A stretch of 64,000 nucleotides of DNA from Brachypterus glaber (GCA_958510825.1 OY294049.1:35368774-35432773), one strand, 5' to 3'. Shown: positions 9,965 to 21,977, numbered from the stretch's first letter. Notes: a model not told the origin generated them from the letters alone. Numbers and translations: made by a program.

Positions 9965-11236
9965 TATCTACCTAATTTTTGAAAGGATTTACGAACATTA
10001 TATTTAAAACTATTTTGTTTTCGTTTTCTCTAACCCTACAATTAAAAATATACAAAAATTATTTAATTGTTATAGAAGAGAGGATATTTAATTGTTAGAA
10101 GTCTGAAATTACTGGAAGCAGATGTTAAAATTACAGAAACCTATACTTAAAACAAAAATCTTTAATTATAAATATTAACTTAAAAACTTGATTGACCATA
10201 CCGGAGTGCATTAAATAGTAGGTAGTCCCAGCGTTTTATACAATTTAAAATGTCTGAAAATTAAACCTAATTTATACACAGAAAACAATATTTCCTATAT
10301 AAATCTAATAGTTTTGACTTGATCTTTTGTGGATGCATTTAAGTGTCTTTTCACGCAGTAAAGTTCATGTTAAAAATAAATGAGTATGAACATTTACTAA
10401 TATTTTTAGCATATAGACTATCTATACCTAAAGTGTAAGTAAATTATCTTAAATGGGGGGGGGGGGGTATGAAAAATGTATAAGTCATTTGTGCACGAAC
10501 ACTAATAGCAAACATTGTACTGTATTAAAAAAATATTTTGCTTGGCAAAAAGACCTGCGGTCTCGGAATTTTGTTTCATGAAAAATGCACAAAATTAATT
10601 TCCTTAAGCAAAATGTTTTTTATATACAGTAAAACATGCACGAATGGTATTTTGAAAGACTATTTCACAAACAAAATAAGGAAGTATATAATTTTACCAT
10701 GTTTAATGTTGTTTCATATTTAAATTAAAAATTTAAGAACTAAACAACAATATTACTTTACAACTATAATTAAAATTTTGAATCTCAAATATGCCGCGCT
10801 TTTTAAAACCACGATGTTTACTTGTTCGCGAATGTTGCCAAGTCTAAACTTTGCTTGAGGCATATTTTATGCTTGAGATTATTTTAATAAAATAGTTGTT
10901 ATCATATATTTTAGCATTTAAGTAAAAATCATTGCTGTTTTTGTTTAAAAAGTTTAGTTTTCAACTAAAAAGAAATAAAATAAGGGTTGTTTCCAAACAA
11001 TTTTCGATCGGTTTATAATAGCAACGCTGTACTGGTACCAGCGCAGTCATTTGATGTTTTGATTTCCGTCATTTAAAAGAAGTAAATTATTTACTTCTTT
11101 ACTATAAATATATTTTTAATAAATAAGTGTTAAAATTAGTTTTGAGTGGCCTGTTTTTAATACCAAGATTTAATTAAATAAACTAAAATTTATGAATATC
11201 AGTGATTTAAAGCTTTTAAGATGGGAAGTGCATAAA
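9965..11236. other. AT-rich intergenic DNA
   Basis: No gene seen. A run of 12 G lies near 10456. The open frame at 10538-10723 has no recognisable product. Confidence 0.35.
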
Positions 11237-11237
11237 A

Positions 11238-12105
11238 TACCCAGTCAACACAAATACATGGCAGGAACATAGCAGGTACATAACCACTGTTCTATGTGAT
11301 GTTGCAGACATGTAATTTTTATAGTCCATGTATAGTCCTTGGACTTTAACAATTCCGCCTCAAGTTATGTATCAGCTACATAACATGCTACATATCAGAT
11401 ACATACTAGGTACATAACAATAAAAGTAGGCGTTTCCGAATTTTACTTGTTATGGAGTGCATCATAGATTTAGACATGGTGAACATTTTTACGTCTTTTT
11501 GATAAACCTAATAATTAAAGTATATAAATATCTTTATATGTAGCATCCATCAGGCAAAATTCTTATACGATGTGCATTTTTACTGTGAAAGCAAACTTTC
11601 TACCAGGCTTAAAAATCATGGGCCACATAAAAAGCCAATTTTTAGAGAAAAAATAGCAAATAATCATTTGAAAAAAATATATATATTTTAATTTTTTGTC
11701 TAAAATTATCTAAAATCGGTTTAGTTGTCTAAAAATACATGCGTTTCTACTACTTAAGGGTAAAACTTTTATTATTAACAACAATTTTAAGAATATTGGT
11801 GATTCTAACCTATAAAAATTAAAATAATATAGACGCCATATTTAGTATTGAATTCATAACATTTTATGTATCGTGTATGTTCTCGTACCATATATATGAT
11901 ACATAACATGCAATATTGCATGTTATGTATCATACATATGTATGTGACATCTTATGTAATATGGCACATGTAACGTAAAAAATCTTTCTGTTATAGGGCA
12001 TGTTATGTAGCATACATATGTATGTTATGTCTCATGTAATATGGCACATGTTACCTAAAAAATCTTTCTTTACCATGTTGCATCCATATATGTGCGGACT
12101 GGGTA
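11238..12105. mobile_element. Palindromic-motif array 1 (ATGTTATGTA / ACATATGTATGT words)
   Basis: The locus is bounded by inverted ends TACCCAGTCAACACA (left) and TGTGCGGACTGGGTA (right, one mismatch plus a shift). The interior is dense in self-complementary words built from ACATA, TATGT, CATATG and TACATAAC in both orientations. Examples are at 11250-11290, 11380-11425 and 11870-12070. The right part contains two 72-80 base direct units starting at 11918 and 11998. There is no coding frame. The array architecture recurs at four other loci with different motifs. Confidence 0.6.
11918..12072 (+). repeat. Two direct 80-bp units inside motif array 1
   Basis: Units start at GCATGTTATGTA (11918 and 11998). 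Both contain CATACATATGTATGT, ATGTAATATGGCACATGT and AAAAAATCTTTCT. Confidence 0.85.
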
Positions 12106-12109
12106 TAAT

Positions 12110-12815
12110 ATCTGAAATTAATTAGGGTTTATACCTAGGATGTTTTGGTAATAAAATAAGCACTTATATTGCTTATCAATAAAAATAAATCAACTAAAGG
12201 TAAGCTTCACAAATTAAAAACATATTTTGCAAAAATATAACATTTATTAAGATATGAGTAACTGTCAGTTTCTTGTTTCCATAGTAACCAAGTGATAATT
12301 GCACATGTGCAAAAATTATCAGATTCATTTTGATCTGATTGGTCAAGAAACTAAAAATGCAAGGTTTTGAATGGCCTATATATTGTTTGTGAAATAGTCT
12401 TTATAATTTTTTCAATTGACGCTAACCAATTTTTATTCGTGTAGCGTAAAATATATCTCGGCAAATTATACAGTTAAAAGTGTCCGAAAATGTTACTGGG
12501 ATTATAAACGATGTTGCATTGAAGCTTATCAAGTTCTTCAATCTTTTAAACGTTCAGCTATAAATATTGTAAGAGACGGGATGAAAAATACTTTGATACC
12601 ATCATTTTCTTAGAAACGTTGTTAATGTAAATAGTTTTTTGGTTTAATAAGTTGTTAGGGAATGTTATCGTCTGTGATAAATACAAACAAAATATTTTTG
12701 TTTTTGTTGGGTTTCTTTTGTTTATTATGTATGCGTTATATAAATTCTTAAGACATGTGTGACAGTAACTGCATGAGATGCATCTTATTACTTTTTTTTC
12801 CTTTGGACTTTAATA
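12110..12815. other. AT-rich intergenic DNA
   Basis: No supported gene. A short self-complementary CACATGTGC lies near 12302. The 65-codon open frame at 12416-12613 has no recognisable domain. Confidence 0.35.
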
Positions 12816-13039
12816 TATACTAGTCAAAACCAAACAGGTATCACTTAATAAATCATGAATATTTGTTGACTAAAAATACGCACCAACTTAAAAATTGGAC
12901 TGTATGTTGATAACATGTTAGCAATTCAAACAAACCAGTTTAAAGAAAAAATCTATTGAAAAAACAAAAAAAAAACAAATAAATATAAATTGCATTAATG
13001 ACAAAATTAAAGAAAATTCTGCAGAAAAATCTAAATCTG

Positions 13040-13440
13040 TTAGTGGGTATGTCACCCTATGGCTCGTAAAACTTCCGCACAATACCTTGGCATTGATTGT
13101 ATCAATTTACGTATCAGATTCTGAGGTATATCACCCCATGCTTGTTAAAGCCGTTCAACTAACTCCTGTGCATCAATTGGTGAGTTTTCACCTCTTATTC
13201 GACGTCCAAGTATGTCCTAAAGATGCTTAAGGGGTTCATGTCTGGATTGCTTGCTGGCCATTCCATAACATCAATATGTTGCCCTTCTAACAAACTTTTC
13301 ATAATTCTTGCCGTGTGTGTTTTCGTGATCTTGTTTGAGGATGAAATTGGGGCCTTATTCTTAAGCAAAAGGAGTGACAATAGGTTGGAGAATATCGTCG
13401 ATGTATCGTCTGACAGTTAGTTTACCATTGTCATAAACGT
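13040..13440 (-). pseudogene. Tc1-like transposase C-terminal fragment, left arm
   Basis: Read on the minus strand, the frame gives LLLLKNKAPISSSN, then THTARIMKSLLEGQHIDV and WPASNPDMNPL. This is the usual Tc1-type stretch ahead of the third catalytic acidic residue. After NPL the frame is broken, so the acidic residue and the following HLWD are lost. Tc1/mariner transposases cut and paste DNA using a D,D,E/D triad; this copy cannot. Confidence 0.75.
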
Positions 13441-13739
13441 GTAAATGAGTGTGGCTATAATTTATACCACTCCGTACCATTACTGATCCACCACCAAAAG
13501 CCCTTATTTTTCTAGCAGCGGAGTCCAAGATTGCCTAAGATCAAATGAGGCTCATCAGATTGTGTATAGACCCCATGAGAAAGATTTTTGGACTCCACTG
13601 TTAGAATCATGGATCATTAATGGTATGTGGTGGTATAAATTTAAATATCCGCACGCATTTACACGTTTATGACAATGGTAAACTTGTAAATGTAATGTAA
13701 AATGTAAAAAAAAATTGCCAGACGATACGTCGGCGAGAT

Positions 13740-14090
13740 TCTCCAACCTATTGTCACCCCTTTTGCTTAAGAATAAGGCCCCAATTTCATCCTCAAACAA
13801 GATAACGCGAGGACACACACGGCAAGAATTATGAAAAATTTGTTAGAAGGGCAACATATTGATGTTATGGAAACACCAGCAAACAATCTAGACATGAACC
13901 CCCTTAAGCATCTTTGGGACATACTTGAACGACGAATAAGAGGTGAAAAACCCCCAATTGATGCACAGGAGTTAGCTGAACGGCTTTAACAAGCTTGGGA
14001 TGATATACATCAGAATCTGATATGTAGATTGATACAATCAATGCCAAGGCATTGTGAGGAAGTTCTACGAGACATAGGGTGACATACCCA
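13740..14090 (+). pseudogene. Tc1-like transposase C-terminal fragment, right arm
   Basis: The plus-strand translation runs LLLKNKAPISSSN, then HTARIMKNLLEGQHIDVMET, then DMNPLKHLWDILERRIRGEK and, after an in-frame stop (ERL-stop-QAW), SMPRHCEEVLRDIG. In Tc1-type enzymes the position before HLWD is normally the catalytic E (NPIEHLWD); here it is K. With the stop and the missing N-terminus this is a dead copy. It is the inverted partner of the fragment at 13040-13440. Confidence 0.8.
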
Positions 14091-14339
14091 CTAACAGATT
14101 TAGATTTTTCTGCAGAATTTAAATTTTCTTTAATTTTGTCATTATTGCAAATTTCATTTAATTGTTTTTTTTTTGTTTTTATCAATAGATTTTTTCTTTA
14201 AACTGGTTTGTTTGAATTGCTAACATGTTATGTTATAATCAACATATAATCCAAGTTTTAAGTAGATGCGTCTTTTTAGTCAAAAGATATTCATGATTTA
14301 TTAAGTGATACCTATTTGGTGTTGACTAGTGTATATATT

Positions 14340-15190
14340 AACAATATTTATTAATCAAGGAAAGAAAGTAGCTTTTTTAGTTCTTATGCATGTATGTTTT
14401 TTTCCAACAAATCCATGGGTGAACCTATAACGTTTTTTGACAGAAAGCGCCACATTCACGCACTCTAGATAAACGAGTTGCTATTTTTTGGTAATCAGAA
14501 CTAAACAGTTTTTAGCTTTACCAAGCTATTCGAATTCGTATCTATCAAAAAAAATTCTGCATATTTAAATCCTGAACCTTATAATTTAAGGATTAAAGGG
14601 AGACCAAGAATTTGAAAATTGTTACTGCTGATAAACTTTTGCTTAAGAATGAAATGACCAACTGTAGTTCCATCTTTATTTATAAGTGCTTTGTAAGTTT
14701 GTTTTTAATGGCAATTAAAAAGCCACAAAGTAAAAATTTATGCAAAAATACGCAATGTCGTAAAATATTATTAACCATTTGGGATAATTATTTTTACCAT
14801 ATAAAAGTAATAAATAGAAGACGCTATCTGTTCAGTTTAATGTTTGATGTCTTGTTTAGAGTTTAACGCGTGCTGTTATAAATTTATACGCCATTAAACT
14901 GCAGATATAGGATAATATCATTGAGGAAACTTCATAAAATTAAGTTTTATTGGTAAATAGCACATTTACTTTACGATTAAAATTATCAATGTGGGTTTTT
15001 TTGAAAACGGCTCGTAAACTACAATCTAAATTAAAGCAAACGACCCATTAGTTCATTCCACAAGTTTTTTAGCATCCAATCAAAATTACTTTATTGTTTA
15101 ATTGTTTTTTTTTTTAATATTTTTTCTTTCAGCTTACAATATTATATTTCATATCGTTATTATTTGATTGTATATGAAAAAAAGTTACTA
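14340..15190. other. AT-rich intergenic DNA
   Basis: No supported gene or repeat. The 84-codon open frame at 14612-14866 shows no domain I recognise. Confidence 0.35.
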
Positions 15191-15199
15191 TAAGCAATG

Positions 15200-15201
15200 C
15201 T

Positions 15202-15284
<83 letters not shown>
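15200..15284. repeat. (TA)n microsatellite
   Basis: About 85 bases of alternating TA with one break near 15226. It generates an Ile-Tyr repeat frame that is an artefact. Confidence 0.95.
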
Positions 15285-15285
<1 letters not shown>

Positions 15286-15493
15286 TTATTAAGCATATGG
15301 ACAAAGGAAAACTGTTCTTTAAAGTTTTAGTTTTAGTAGGAATAAAACAGGTATCATCCTCCTTTCTTCTTCTCCTTCTTCTACTCCTACTGTAACCAGA
15401 TCAGGAATGGGCAAAGATCCACTTTCTTTAAAATTAGAGAGGAGAGGGAGAGGAAACCTCATCCCACTTTATGGGAATATGTGGAAATCACAA

Positions 15494-15571
15494 CGAACTA
15501 ATAAATCTTCTCTCTAGAATATGCATTTCATTTGTAAAAACTGACAAAAACGTAGCCGACATATACATTTA
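15494..15571 (-). mobile_element. Fragment of the CCAACGAACTAATAA fold-back family
   Basis: This matches, in inverted orientation, the right end of the element at 49211-49466: CGAACTAATAA, CTTCTCTCTAGAATA, then ACTGACAAAAACGTAG and CATATACATTT. Only one end is present. Confidence 0.65.
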
Positions 15572-15640
15572 ATTTTCTTTTTGGGTTGGTATTGAAGACC
15601 GAAAGTTATGTTGCCTATTGGTCTGCTGTCCATTGGAGGC
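15572..15640 (+). repeat. 3' end fragment of the GGTTGGTATTGAAGACC family
   Basis: This matches the last 70 bases of the two longer copies at 55200-55675 and 61390-61878. The three copies share the same right end (CTGCTGTCCATT or CTGCCCATT), while this one starts far later. That pattern is seen with 5'-truncated retroelements, but I see no poly(A) tail and no coding sequence. Confidence 0.65.
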
Positions 15641-15985
15641 TACTTTTCAAACAAAGAAGTTGGCGAAAAACATAGTATATTGTTTTACTAAGAGGAAAAG
15701 TGAAGCTTTTTTTTACTAGTCTGTAGAATTTACGGACGACGCGAAGCGGAAACTACTTTTCCTCTGATTGAAACATACTATTTTTTCTTCAAGCATCCTA
15801 TATATATATTTTTAAATATTAATTTTTGAATTTAATTTATTCAGTAATAAATTATGTTTTTTTTTTATTAAAATAGGCCAATAAAACCCTTTCGAAATAA
15901 ACTTAAACCTTCAGCTCATTTTAAATTTTTTTCGTAGGCTAAATCGTAAACTTTTCGCGATTTCGATGGTAACTTGTCTAATCTA

Positions 15986-16397
15986 GCATTTGCAATGGAG
16001 CTCTCTACAACTAGAATTATGAAACAAAAGACGTCTACCCTATCTCTATCTCATTTGTGCTACACTTTCCAGCCAACCAAATAAATACTGTATTTGTTTT
16101 TCATACAACAAATACAGTATTTATTTGGTTGGCCGGTAAGTGTAGCAGTGAGCGGCACGAACGAACATAGCTAATGTGAATCTGTAGAATAAGATAATTC
16201 TACTAAAATTTAGATGGCACCAGTAATTTCTTCAATAAAAATAATATAGTTACACTTTTCGCCCGGCCAAGTAAATATTGCATTTGTTCAACAAAAAACA
16301 AATACAGAATTTGTTTGGTTGGGTGGAAGTGGGAGTGTATGTATGTCTTTGGGTAGAACTTTTGTCCCTGTCTAATCCAACGGGAGAAATCTCCATT
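15986..16397 (+). repeat. ATGGAGCTCTCTACAACTAG dispersed repeat, copy 1
   Basis: About 410 bases closely match 22651-23077. Inside is a perfect-looking hairpin based on CCAACCAAATAAATACTGTA and its complement, followed by GTGTAGCAGTGAGCGGCACG and, further on, TTTCGCCCGGCCAAGTAAAT. It is non-coding; the class is unknown. Confidence 0.8.
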
Positions 16398-16399
16398 TC

Positions 16400-17208
16400 G
16401 GAGAGATTTGTAGGTATTTAAACCATATATTCTTCTTAAATAACTTTTAATCAATTTCACACAAGGTTTTTACAAAATCTCGAGTCAATCACCTGTTTAC
16501 ATAGTCATCAAAGTCAAAGAGTGCTGCCACCAGTGTTGGTTTTGCTAACTAACTTTTTTTTACTGCGTACAAGGAACTTATTTTTTACTGTAAAAAAATA
16601 GATCACTTTTAACTAGTGTGTTCAGTTATAAAATATGAACATTTTAGTTGCTTGAAGAAAAACATAATTCTTGAATTATTCTCACGCGCAAGCCATTACC
16701 AGCAGACGGCTCATATCACTTAGCCGCGCAAGACTAATTAAATATTTTAGCCGAAGCAACGTCTTAACCATTCAGGTAGATACATAAAATTTATTTCAAT
16801 GTATCTTTTAAACACATTGTTATAAGAAAAAGGTATATTAAATTGGGAATGGAGTACTAAAACAACGCACATAAAATGTTTTACGTTTATTTTTATGTTT
16901 AGAAATTTAAGAATGACAATTTAAAAGCAATAAAATTTAACACTAACGCTGATATGTATTGAGATAAAGACAGTGCTAGAAAGGAAATACTTAAAGATCT
17001 TTTACTTGAAACCTTGTCCTTTTATGGCCTTCTGAGACCACATTTATTACCCAAAAATCATTATACTTATTTTTTAATCATAAAACTATTAAGAATATAC
17101 CATTTCATCATTATAACTTTTAATATATCCTCTATCTGATTCAGATTTATTACCTCTATATGTTATCTACTAGGTTATGTCTAGTATTTTACTGCTACAA
17201 ATGCAATG
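16400..17208. other. AT-rich intergenic DNA
   Basis: No supported gene or repeat family was recognised. Confidence 0.35.
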
Positions 17209-17212
17209 TATA

Positions 17213-17939
17213 CAGGATGATCAATAACTGGCATGGTAACATTTAAGAGGTGATTCTACATCCAAAAATATGAAAAAAAGTTTTCATAAAGGGTGGTCCG
17301 AAAATGAGCCCTAAGGGAGCTACGGCCTTCGAAGATGACATATTGAATGGGGAACAAATAAGAGCATCAATAAAATTTTAATGCTGCAGGGTAATTCTTC
17401 ATTTAAAACTAAGCAAAAAAGTATTCTTCACCAAAACACCTAAATTTAATATTAAAGGAGCAATGGACTTTTACAAAGTAACTTTTTGGTGGCACAAAAT
17501 GTTACTTCCTCTTAATTGCATTTTTTTTGAAAACGGTTGCTCCTACAGTGTTATACTATATGACTTTTTTTATGTATTTTTACTCAAGAAATCTATATTT
17601 TTTACAAAAAATAAAAAAAAAACACATAAAAAAGTTTGGGCCAAAAATGTGTTAAGCCTCACATATTTTTTCCGTCTAGGCATGCCTCTGGATAAATTCA
17701 AAAAAATAAATTAACATAAATTTTTTGTCCTTATTAATACTAGTATACATGTAAAAGATCGTCGCTCTAGCTTAAAGGGTACCAGAGTTATTAATTAAAA
17801 ACCTTATTTTTATTACAATTTTAAAGGGCCGTAGCTCCCTTAAGGCTCATTTCCGGACCAACCTTTATATGAACTTTTTGATATTTTTGGATGTAGAATC
17901 ACCTCTTAAATTTTGGCATTCCAGTTATTGATCACCCTG
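17213..17939. mobile_element. CAGGRTGATCAATAACTGG fold-back element, copy 1
   Basis: This 727-bp TA-flanked element (TA at 17211-17212 and 17940-17941) has inverted arms of about 125 bases. Left reads CAGGATGATCAATAACTGGC, GAGGTGATTCTACATCC and GGTCCGAAAATGAGCC; the right end is the inverted version. The interior is AT-rich and non-coding; the frame at 17463-17714 is low-complexity. A shorter copy lies at 51951-52430 and a divergent relative at 39243-39775. Confidence 0.8.
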
Positions 17940-17944
17940 TATTG

Positions 17945-18640
17945 TAGAACGTATATTTATTTATATTGCTCTTTTACTCTCATACAAAAACAATAAACAC
18001 ATTGACTCTAAAAACAAACATGGGGTTAAACTGATACCAGAGACTAGACACGTTTAATTATCCATTGATGGTCACCTCAAGGGACTTAACGAAGAAGAGT
18101 ATCAGCAGACGAAAAATCCATTTATATCATTAATTTTGGAGTGAATTAGCAACAGTTGCTAAAATAATTCACACTAAGACATAATGCTGACGCTGACAAA
18201 TAAAAGCCTAATTTAAAAAGCAAGGCGTTTTTTTTCGCCGTTGCTAAGCCGCATATGAGCATTGCGGATAAAATCCCAAAAAGTAAGGTTAATTGTCAAA
18301 TAATTTGACAGTTGAATTTCAAATGTAGAAAGTTTTGTCGCTTCAGTTTAAAAATGCTTCATTCCAGTTCGTTGGTTCTTTTACAAAGTGTAGTAATAAA
18401 ACGAAATAATGGACGCAGTTGATAAAAAAATATTTAACTACTTGGTAGGAATGGATAGAATAGAATTCTTGGGCTAATGCTAAACTTTAACTTAAAGTGT
18501 TGCAAATGTTTGATAACGCCTATTATACACATACGATGCACTGATAGAAAAATCTAAAAATAGTACAACCAAACGTTGTTGTAACAAGTTTGTGGTATAT
18601 AATACCATTTTTATTCGATTGATTCTAAAAGCGACACTTT
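17945..18640. other. AT-rich intergenic DNA
   Basis: No supported gene or repeat was seen. Confidence 0.35.
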
Positions 18641-18705
18641 TTGTTCATGTTTTACGGGCGAAAAGTTGAACTTTGTGGCCCTAGGGCCAAAAAGTTTTTT
18701 TCGCC
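18640..18705. repeat. Short imperfect palindrome, GCGAAAAGTT...
   Basis: ACGGGCGAAAAGTTGAACTT and, inverted, AAGTTTTTTTCGCCCG flank a GGCCCTAGGGCC core. It resembles the larger hairpin at 19251-19381. Confidence 0.5.
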
Positions 18706-19250
18706 CGCTAACTAAAACTTATTATTTTTAAGCTTTTAAAAAGTAGATGCTTTACCTTTACTGTAATATTTATAAAGAAATATGACCTTTTGGTCACTTT
18801 TGGTCTTGAAATAACCGTTCTTTTTGACCAGATACAGTTATTATAAACATTTCATACAAAATAAAAAAAATTCCATAACATAACCTCAAAATATATGTCA
18901 ACTGCTTAATCTGTATTCACCCACTAAAATAAATTAAAAACACAAAATTACAATTGTAAAATCACTTTTAATATTTATAATATTCATAGAACGGTTTCAC
19001 AAGTATTATTTTCACAACAGACACATTTTAACAGAAATTAGTCACCAAGCTATAGCTTTTTTAATTTGAAAATGAAACCGCAAGCAAAAGAAACGATTCA
19101 ATTGTTTTTGTAGCGATTTGATTGGATAGCAGTTTGTCATGGATAACTAGATAAGTAATAAGACAATCAAAAGAAATATTTTTTGCACTTTAAAATTAAG
19201 TATATTTTAATAATTTATTATAATTAGGAACAATCGAATAAAAAATATTG

Positions 19251-19381
19251 TATAATACACGGGCAAAAAGTTAAATTTCGATTTCGTAGGTTTATTACCC
19301 TCGGGCTGGCCATATCGGCCGGCCCTCGGCTTCTAAAAACCTACTCAATCGAAAAATTTAACTTTTTGCCCTTGTATTATA
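19251..19381. mobile_element. Hairpin MITE, GGGCAAAAAGTTAAATTTCG arms
   Basis: Two arms of about 45 bases (AATACACGGGCAAAAAGTTA..., inverted at the right end) enclose a GGCCATATCGGCCGGCC core. It is non-coding. Confidence 0.7.
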
Positions 19382-19750
19382 AATAACTATTTTACGATTA
19401 TTCTAAAACATTATAACGTATATAACACTATTAAAATTGTAGATTCGTATTATTTAATAATACAACAACGTTGTTGTAGTTTTTTGAGGAAGGATGATTA
19501 ATAAAGATGGCGACAATCAGCTGATTTATTTTATTTATTTATTTATAATTTACTACAGATTCATGAAGAGCCCCAAATAAGCTTTTGGCTTGTGCTAGGG
19601 GCTCTCCATTAATTTTGATAAAAATGTTCCAAATAGTTTGCAATATTTTTAATAAATGTTTTACCAAAATATTAAAAGTAGGCAGTTTGGGCTAAAATTT
19701 TTATGTGCATAAGTATACTCAACAATAAGCATGTAAATGTACATCTAATT

Positions 19751-20050
19751 ACATGTGATATGTAGTTTCTATGTTTATGTTTATGTTTGTTTATGTTTGT
19801 TTTTAACCTCGTACTATTCTACTTAATTAAGCATCCCCTAAGTCCAGGACTTGTGTGGGCTAGTAGTAGAGGGAACCACCGGCTTTAATTGACTTTCGAA
19901 CCAATATATCTAGGGAGTACGCCTTCGCCAAATTTCAATTATTAATTAACTGAAAAAGGCAATCGGCGCCAGTGAGGTTTGAACTCACGATCATTAGATC
20001 AGTGTCAGGCTATATCGATGCCATTGACCACTGAGCTAAATCTCCCATGT
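19751..20050 (-). mobile_element. tRNA-derived SINE, minus strand
   Basis: Read on the minus strand, the head (about 20048 to 19975) has a Pol III A box TAGCTCAGTGGTCAATGG and B box GAGTTCAAACCTC, as in a tRNA. The body includes CGAAAGTCAATTAAAGCCGG, GGTTCCCTCTACTACTAGCC and TCCTGGACTTAGGGGATGC. It ends in an ACATAAAC-type A-rich tail at 19751-19805. The body matches the SINE at 44522-44718, but the head differs and this copy has about 50 extra bases between head and body. Confidence 0.75.
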
Positions 20051-20051
20051 G

Positions 20052-20810
20052 CACATAAATACTTAAAATACATTACAACAAATTTTGAAACGCAGTAGAG
20101 AGCCGACGCATCAGGTCAGATGAATTGCCTGCATTTTAAAGCGAGGATCGTGACGTAGTAAGGAGCGACAATCCGACCCTACCAGTTCGCCATAAAGAAA
20201 AACCTCATAGCTTAACAGTTCGTAGTTGTAAATCAAACAACTGCACTCATTTGTAAATACCGAACATGTTTACTTTTTTGTTGTTGTATTCTATGCAATA
20301 TATAGTGGTTGGCGCATATACAACTATTTATTGTTGTATACTATAACCTAATTACGTTATTAATTACGCTATTGTTTTGTCAGTGTGGCAGTGCCATCAT
20401 GGCACATCTTTCATTTTATGTTTTAAGATACAATCAAGTTGCTGTGTTGTTAATTAAAATTCAAAATAATGAAATATGTTGTTCCAGGTAATAAAAATGG
20501 CGCATTGTGGTGGTTCGGTATATTTGATCGTATCGATAAATTTATAAAATAAACAAGTAATATATCATAAAATATATTAAAAAGAAAGCAAATAGGAAAA
20601 AAGTCAATTTGTATGCAAATGCATACATGGTTTTGATGATAACGATCCAAGATATTGTATGTAATAGACTTTTAAAGAAAAAATAAATAAAAACCTTATA
20701 AAATACTTTGTCGTGATGGTAGATGATTCCAGTTAAGTTCAGCCGATCTATTGGGAAATTCTAAATTTAAATTAGATTCTATCCTAAATTAAAAAATTAT
20801 GTTAAAAAAA
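20052..20810. other. AT-rich intergenic DNA
   Basis: No supported gene; overlapping short frames at 20309-20650 are not convincing. Confidence 0.35.
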
Positions 20811-20814
20811 TATA

Positions 20815-20946
20815 CAGGGTGATTCATTACACGGAAAACTATAAATAAATAGTTTATTTATTAATCTAATCATATCTCAATAAAACTCTGCTGTCACAAA
20901 ACAAAACAAACGCATTCCAAAATAAAAACAGGTGCTGTATGCCCTG
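20815..20946. mobile_element. Small TA-flanked MITE, CAGGGTGATTC start
   Basis: This 132-bp element begins CAGGGTGATTCATTACACGG and ends ATGCCCTG, with TA on each side (20813-20814 and 20947-20948). The start is like that of the element at 39243. Confidence 0.55.
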
Positions 20947-20949
20947 TAT

Positions 20950-21975
20950 CGCTAAAATAACGAAGTAACGTAGGCATTTCTACTAATTTTTAGATAAAAG
21001 AAGGCAAATAATTGTAAATAAAACAGGTATTGTTGTGAATAAAATAGTATACAAACCTCGGCAGAAAATTTCATTTTTTTTAGTAAATGAAACTTTTTTA
21101 CCTCAGTATATAATATACTATTACATCTAACTGGTCGATTTATTTGGAACAGCTCAGTTAGAGCAAGATGACCGTAAAAGAGCTTCTGTATTTTTACGCA
21201 TAAAAACCACTTCCTTTCCGAACGAGTATCGTATAAAAAGATTATCGTAGCAGCAGTAACATTCAAGGTAATGGCGATAGCAGAATTACATACATATTCA
21301 AAGCTTCTCAACTTTGAATCTCATGTGTGTAAGCCCACTTATGGAAAAGAGAATGGAGACCGACGCGTATAATAGATAGCAGATTTACATACAATACTGA
21401 TGGTGATGTCCCACAGCCCTTGTCGTAACCCAGGGACGTATTGGTCCAAATGGATCAGGTTAACTGAAATACAGTCATATCACTGCATTAAAGGAAAAAA
21501 ATCAAATACAATGTCTACATATCTGGATTGTGTCCTTATAACGATGATGTTATACTTAGGGGCCACGGACTAAAATTTAAGATGAACTTCAAAACTAGTA
21601 CCTATTTGTCAAAACTTTTTGTGCAACCGCCTCTTTGCAATGTAAAACTTACTCCCCAAGGAGACAATATTTGCCAACTCTGTTAATATGTTTGAAAATC
21701 GTTACTAACCTAATCAAGAAGACATTTACGATATATTCTTCTTGGTTCTCTTTAAAAAAAAATCTTTTTATTTTATCTTTTTTTTACTCATTTATTTTTG
21801 TTAGAAATGTACGTTATTTTAGTGTAGCAGTTTTTTGGCTTCTTAAAGGTATTTATTTATTTTTTATAATTTAGCAACTGAGCTATGCCTCTGCCCTTAA
21901 CGTATTTTAATATCAATAATAATAATATTACTGCTACAAAATAGTTTAAGTATAAATTTTAAAACAAACGGCCTA
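20950..21975. other. AT-rich intergenic DNA
   Basis: No supported gene. The 119-codon frame at 20952-21311 (minus) has a start and moderate length but no recognisable domain, signal peptide or splice context. Confidence 0.35.
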
Positions 21976-21977
21976 CC

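Larger units (their letters stand above)
12818..14331. mobile_element. Tc1-like transposon relic in inverted-dimer form
   Basis: TA flanks the element at 12816-12817 and 14332-14333. The termini read (T)ACTAGTCAAAACCAAA at left and, inverted, CACTAGTCAACACCAAAT at right. The two halves (roughly 12818-13450 and 13670-14331) are inverted copies that each contain the C-terminal part of a Tc1-type transposase. The central 13450-13670 holds what looks like an upstream part of the same gene. Stops, frameshifts and missing 5' sequence make it non-functional. Confidence 0.8.

Noticed and set aside
13904..14185. 93-residue minus frame in the Tc1-like relic
   Set aside because: It is the antisense shadow of the plus-strand transposase fragment.
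20952..21311. 119-residue minus-strand frame
   Set aside because: Fair length but no recognisable domain, promoter or splice context; AT-rich chance frame.
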